A DNA stretch of 64,000 nucleotides from positions 62,001 through 126,000 of the forward strand of contig NZ_VLIY01000008.1 of the NCBI RefSeq assembly GCF_007489285.1, given 5' to 3'. Below the pieces are notes generated by a model. That model was not told the origin of the DNA. It did no database searches and was given only the letters and a program-made list of their open reading frames with translations. Positions 61,471 to 64,000 of the stretch are shown one piece after another. Source of the stretch: Skermania sp. ID1734 (lineage in GTDB: Bacteria; Actinomycetota; Actinomycetes; Mycobacteriales; Mycobacteriaceae). A program made the translations under genes and the position numbers. The stretch's first letter is position 1. Each line of letters starts with the position of its first letter.

Positions 61471-62407
61471 CGGCGCCGATCTGTCCCCTGCTCGGGGTTA
61501 GCACGAATATCCCTGCCGGGCTGGCGAACTCGTCGTCCACGCCGGCCTGATAGGCCGCGAGTGCGGGGAGGTTGTTCGCCTGGGTAGGCAAGAGAATGAT
61601 GCGAATTCGGTCCCGCGCACGGTAGGCCAACGCGGCCGACCAGAATTCCCGAATGGCCGCGATCCCGTCGTAGCGGTGCGGCGCCGGCGGCATCGTCAAC
61701 CAAGCGTCGTCGGTGAGCAGTTCGACGGCGGCATCGATGTCGGCGGCGGCGTAGGCGTCCGCGAACCGGCGGGCGATCTCGGCGTCGGCGGATCTGTCGA
61801 TGCCACCGTGCATTTCGGGCTTGTGCTGGGCAAGTGTGTTGCGGGCGCGTTGCAGCGCGCCCTTGACTGCGGTCGGTGTGGTGTCGAGCATCGCTGCAAC
61901 CTCGTTGGTCGAGTAGCCGAGCACGTCACGCAGCACGAGCGCCGCCGTTTGCCGGGGCGGCAGGTGCTGCAATGCGGTGATGAAGGCCAGCTCGATGGCG
62001 GCGTGGCTCTCGTAGCGCGCCTCGGGACCCGGCGCGGGATCGGTGATTTCGTCGAGCAACGCGTCCGGATAGGGCTGCAGCCAGGTCAGCGCGTCGCGGC
62101 TGGTGGGCTCGGGCGGATCGAACGGTGGGGTGGGCTCCGGCGGTCGACGGCGACCGGAGCGCAGCGCATTGAGGCACCGATTGGTGGCGATGCGGTACAG
62201 CCACGACCGCAATGACGCCCGCTGCTCGTATCGTGGCAATCCCTGCCACGCGGCGAGCAGCGTCTCCTGTAGCAGGTCCTCTGCGTCGGTGAAGGAGCCG
62301 AGCATCCGGTAACAGTGCACGTGCAACTCGCGCCGGTAACCGGCCGTCAACTCGGCGAAGGCCTGCTCGTCGCCGGAGCGAGCGCGGTCGAGCAAGTCGG
62401 TCTGCAC
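61397..62407 (-). CDS. ECF RNA polymerase sigma factor with C-terminal SnoaL-like domain
   Basis: A 336-residue ECF sigma factor of the type with a NTF2/SnoaL tail (SigG/SigJ-like in mycobacteria). Region 2 includes AFAELTAGYRRELHVHCYRM and DAEDLLQETLLAAW; region 4 has LPPRQTAALVLRDVLGYSTNEVA, shown as RDVLGYSTNEVAAML. The tail (about 215-336) has PPAPHRYDGIAAIREFW. Such tails regulate the sigma factor. GTG at 62407 begins at the conserved domain; an in-frame extension to 62776 would add five 16-residue repeats and is doubtful. It is divergent from a SnoaL-like gene. Confidence 0.85.
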   Translation of the reverse strand: MQTDLLDRARSGDEQAFAELTAGYRRELHVHCYRMLGSFTDAEDLLQETLLAAWQGLPRYEQRASLRSWLYRIATNRCLNALRSGRRRPPEPTPPFDPPEPTSRDALTWLQPYPDALLDEITDPAPGPEARYESHAAIELAFITALQHLPPRQTAALVLRDVLGYSTNEVAAMLDTTPTAVKGALQRARNTLAQHKPEMHGGIDRSADAEIARRFADAYAAADIDAAVELLTDDAWLTMPPAPHRYDGIAAIREFWSAALAYRARDRIRIILLPTQANNLPALAAYQAGVDDEFASPAGIFVLTPSRGQIGAVTRFHTPPDLYPHFGLPLRVRAAT

Positions 62408-62815
62408 GGTATCGATGGTGCCACGGTGCGGGGTATCCACACCTGGCGCCGGGTGGTTCGGTGCCGAGGTATACACACTCGTATCCACACCTGGCGCCGG
62501 GTGGTTCGGTGCCGAAGTGTACACACCCGTGTACACACCTGCGGTGGGGTAGTTCGGTGCCGAGGTATACACACCCGTGTACACACCTGCGGTGGGGCGG
62601 TTCGGTGCCGAGGTATACACACCCGTGTACACACCTGCGGTGGGGTGGTTCGGTGCCGAGGTGTACACACTTTGTACACACCGTGTGCGGCCTCGGCCTC
62701 GGCCTCGGGCCTCGCGCTCGAGTGACTTTCTTTTCGGCGCACCGTTCCGTTTGCGCTCCCGCCGGTGTCTTAACAAGTAGCAACCAACACCCCACTACCT
62801 ACTCCGGAGGTCACC
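62408..62815. other. Intergenic region between sigma factor and SnoaL-like gene
   Basis: 408 bases. It is dominated by five 48-bp tandem repeats (62434-62672), followed by a GGCCTC triplet repeat near 62689-62706 and then about 100 bases of ordinary sequence that must hold the promoter of the SnoaL-like gene. On the minus strand the repeats stay open in the sigma-factor frame. Confidence 0.75.
62434..62672. repeat. Five tandem copies of a 48-bp repeat
   Basis: Units start at 62434, 62482, 62530, 62578 and 62626 (48, 48, 48, 48 and 47 bases) and share GTTCGGTGCCGA. Units 1-2 carry TATCCACACCTGGCGCC; units 3-5 carry TGTACACACCTGCGGTG. Unit junctions hold paired TGTACACACC motifs, and GTGTACAC is a perfect palindrome. 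On the minus strand a 16-residue peptide (VYTSAPNHPTAGVYTG type) repeats. They may be operators, a VNTR, or both. Confidence 0.9.
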
Positions 62816-63190
62816 ATGAACACCACCACCAGCCCCGCGTTGCAGGTCGCGCTCGACTACTACCACGCGTGGACCGCCGGGGACCTCGACAAGGCGATGA
62901 CCTACATTGCCGACGACATCGTTTGTGAGGCCCCCGCCGGACGGCTCGAGGGTGCCGCCGCGTTCCACGGCTTCATGGCGCCGTTCACCCAGATCCTGCG
63001 GCGCGCTGAACTCATCGCCGCGTACGGCGACGAGGACACAGCGCTGATCATGTACGACACCGAGACGGTTCCGGTCGCCAGCGCGCCGGCCGCGGAGTGC
63101 CTGACGGTCCGCGACGGAAAGATCACGCACGACCGGTTCATCTTCGATCGTGCGCCGTTCCAGGCGGCCAGGCAACAAGCCGCGAACTAG
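62816..63190 (+). CDS. SnoaL/NTF2-like protein
   Basis: A 124-residue protein of the SnoaL-like (NTF2) fold. ALDYYHAWTAGDLDKAMTYIADDIVCEAP is shown as YYHAWTAGDLDKAM and is typical of the family start; GAAAFHGFMAPF and VRDGKITHDRFIFD complete it. It could bind or isomerise a small ligand. GGAGGTCACC precedes the ATG. It is divergent from a sigma factor whose tail has the same fold, which suggests linked function. The stop overlaps the next gene's stop. Confidence 0.85.
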   Translation: MNTTTSPALQVALDYYHAWTAGDLDKAMTYIADDIVCEAPAGRLEGAAAFHGFMAPFTQILRRAELIAAYGDEDTALIMYDTETVPVASAPAAECLTVRDGKITHDRFIFDRAPFQAARQQAAN

Positions 63191-63534
63191 ATGATCGGCC
63201 CGCGGCCGCCCTCGGTGCTCGGAGTCAGCGTGGTGTGCGCCCGAATGGCCGCTTCGACGGCGTCGGCGTCGTCCGGAGTGAGCAACGGGCGCACCCACCG
63301 ACCGAGATCGAGAATCAGGCCAACCGATTTACGCGGTCTGCGTGGATCCAGATGCGCCCAGTACCGCGGATTGGACGTGCCCCAGATGCGTCCCTTACCG
63401 CGCGCGGCGCTCAGCTGGACACGGCGAACCGACTTGATATCGGCGTACGGAATGTGTTTGGTACCCCACGGGAAATAGTATCCGCGCACGCTTATTCCGT
63501 CGGCAGTGCACGCTATCCACTTGTCGTGGTACAT
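63187..63534 (-). CDS. Hypothetical protein, PH-like fold possible
   Basis: A 115-residue soluble protein with beta-strand-rich sequence (GISVRGYYFPWGTKHIPY, then VGLILDLGRWVRPLLTP), which resembles bacterial PH-like domains. No catalytic motif seen. It starts 8 bases after the GH15 gene stop on the same strand, so it may be the last gene of that operon, and it converges on the SnoaL-like gene with 4 bases of overlap. Confidence 0.65.
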   Translation of the reverse strand: MYHDKWIACTADGISVRGYYFPWGTKHIPYADIKSVRRVQLSAARGKGRIWGTSNPRYWAHLDPRRPRKSVGLILDLGRWVRPLLTPDDADAVEAAIRAHTTLTPSTEGGRGPII

Positions 63535-63542
63535 CTTTCATC

Positions 63543-64000
63543 CTAATCGCTGTGGAAGTTCTGGTCCTCGCTGGTTGCGGACGTCGTCGTCAGCGACCCG
63601 CCGAGCTGGCGGGCCGTGTTGACCAGTCCGACCATGCTGAACGCCTGGGGAGTATTGCCCAGGTGCACTTTGTTTTTCGTGTCGTACTCTTCGCTGAGCA
63701 TCCCCACGTCGTTGCGCAGACTGAGCAAACGCTCGAAGACTTCTTGTGACTCGTCGGTCCGGCCGATTCCGGCCAGTGCGTCCGCGAGCCAGAACGTACA
63801 GGCGAGGAACGCGCCCTCGGTGCCGGGCAGACCGTCGACACCGCCGTCCGCGTCGGGGCGGTAGCGCATGAGGAAACCGTCCTCGCAGAGATCCTTCTGC
63901 ACGGCGTCGACCGTTCCGATCACCCGCTTGTCCGACCATGGCAAGAAGCCGACGCGGGGGATCAACAGCAGCGCGGCGTCGAGGCCCTTGGAGCCGTAGA
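63543..64000 (-). CDS. Glycoside hydrolase family 15, 3' part (start outside window)
   Basis: The C-terminal 152 codons of a second GH15 enzyme are visible; the frame continues past 64000. Elements YGSKGLDAALLLIPRVGF (shown split), TEGAFLACTFWLADALA, SEEYDTKNKVHLGNTPQAFS and the final helix match the C-terminal barrel of the GH15 at 54273-56063 in order but differ in sequence. A trehalase or glucoamylase role is likely from the family. Confidence 0.85.
   Translation of the reverse strand, partial: YGSKGLDAALLLIPRVGFLPWSDKRVIGTVDAVQKDLCEDGFLMRYRPDADGGVDGLPGTEGAFLACTFWLADALAGIGRTDESQEVFERLLSLRNDVGMLSEEYDTKNKVHLGNTPQAFSMVGLVNTARQLGGSLTTTSATSEDQNFHSD

Noticed and set aside
62434-62672. CRISPR array
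   Set aside because: The units are contiguous 48-bp copies with no unique spacers and no cas genes nearby; this is a tandem repeat.
62408-62776. N-terminal extension of the ECF sigma factor through the repeats
   Set aside because: The conserved sigma domain begins at about 62407, the extension is pure repeat plus Arg-rich sequence, and one unit is 47 bases; kept only as a possibility.
1-64000. tRNA, rRNA, insertion sequence or prophage genes
   Set aside because: None was recognised on reading both strands; no transposase, integrase or structural RNA signature was seen.

Overview
The window is high-GC actinobacterial DNA that looks like a chromosome segment of a rapidly growing mycobacterium (Mycolicibacterium-type). 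The left end carries genes in the order known around M. tuberculosis lpdC-ramB-icl1-fadB2 (comparison from memory): lipoamide dehydrogenase, a carboxymuconolactone-decarboxylase-like protein, FadE5-type acyl-CoA dehydrogenase, a secretory lipase, RamB, isocitrate lyase and FadB2. A membrane molybdoenzyme, DUF488 and ligB genes lie between ramB and icl. Gene density is very high, with many GTG and TTG starts and 4-bp ATGA/GTGA overlaps. No rRNA, tRNA, IS element, prophage or CRISPR array was recognised.

Layout. 1-12.6 kb: acetate, fatty-acid and glyoxylate metabolism under a likely RamB circuit, with TTTGCAAA-type boxes before icl and ramB. 12.6-16.2 kb: a MetE homologue that has lost three of four zinc ligands, and an AdhC-type alcohol dehydrogenase. 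16.2-21.8 kb: a TetR-SDR-methyltransferase set, an SGNH hydrolase and two exported proteins. 21.9-24.0 kb: rsbW-sigF and a STAS-domain protein. 24.0-34.3 kb: a minus-strand carbohydrate cluster with every step from sedoheptulose 7-phosphate to ADP-heptose (gmhA, a GT2-gmhB fusion, hldE), two GT9 heptosyltransferase-like enzymes, a NodU/CmcH carbamoyltransferase, UDP-glucose dehydrogenase and a UDP-glucuronate decarboxylase-like enzyme. 34.4-44.7 kb: stress and envelope genes (HtrA-like protease, DUF4142, ThDP oxidase, SDR, small membrane proteins) and a molybdopterin oxidoreductase lacking all four Fe-S cysteines. 44.7-49 kb: one 1407-residue protein joining a histidine kinase, receiver, SpoIIE-type phosphatase and RsbW-type ATPase. 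49-54 kb: a five-gene GMC-oxidoreductase operon. 54-64 kb: two GH15 enzymes, a DUF6131 peptide, glutamate decarboxylase, a class II amidotransferase, a second GT9/hldE pair, and an ECF sigma factor preceded by 48-bp tandem repeats.

How it fits together. Sequences resembling the mycobacterial SigF promoter (GTTT, 15-17 bases, GGGTA) precede the carbamoyltransferase/heptose operon, the molybdoenzyme, a 93-residue protein, the GMC operon, the DUF6131 gene and, less well, rsbW-sigF. I infer that much of 22-57 kb is a general-stress regulon around SigF. The most unusual content is the ADP-heptose/carbamoyl glycan cluster, the zinc-site-less MetE, the Fe-S-less molybdoenzyme, a family of long perfect palindromes (one inside a glycosyltransferase gene) and the tandem repeats before the ECF sigma gene.
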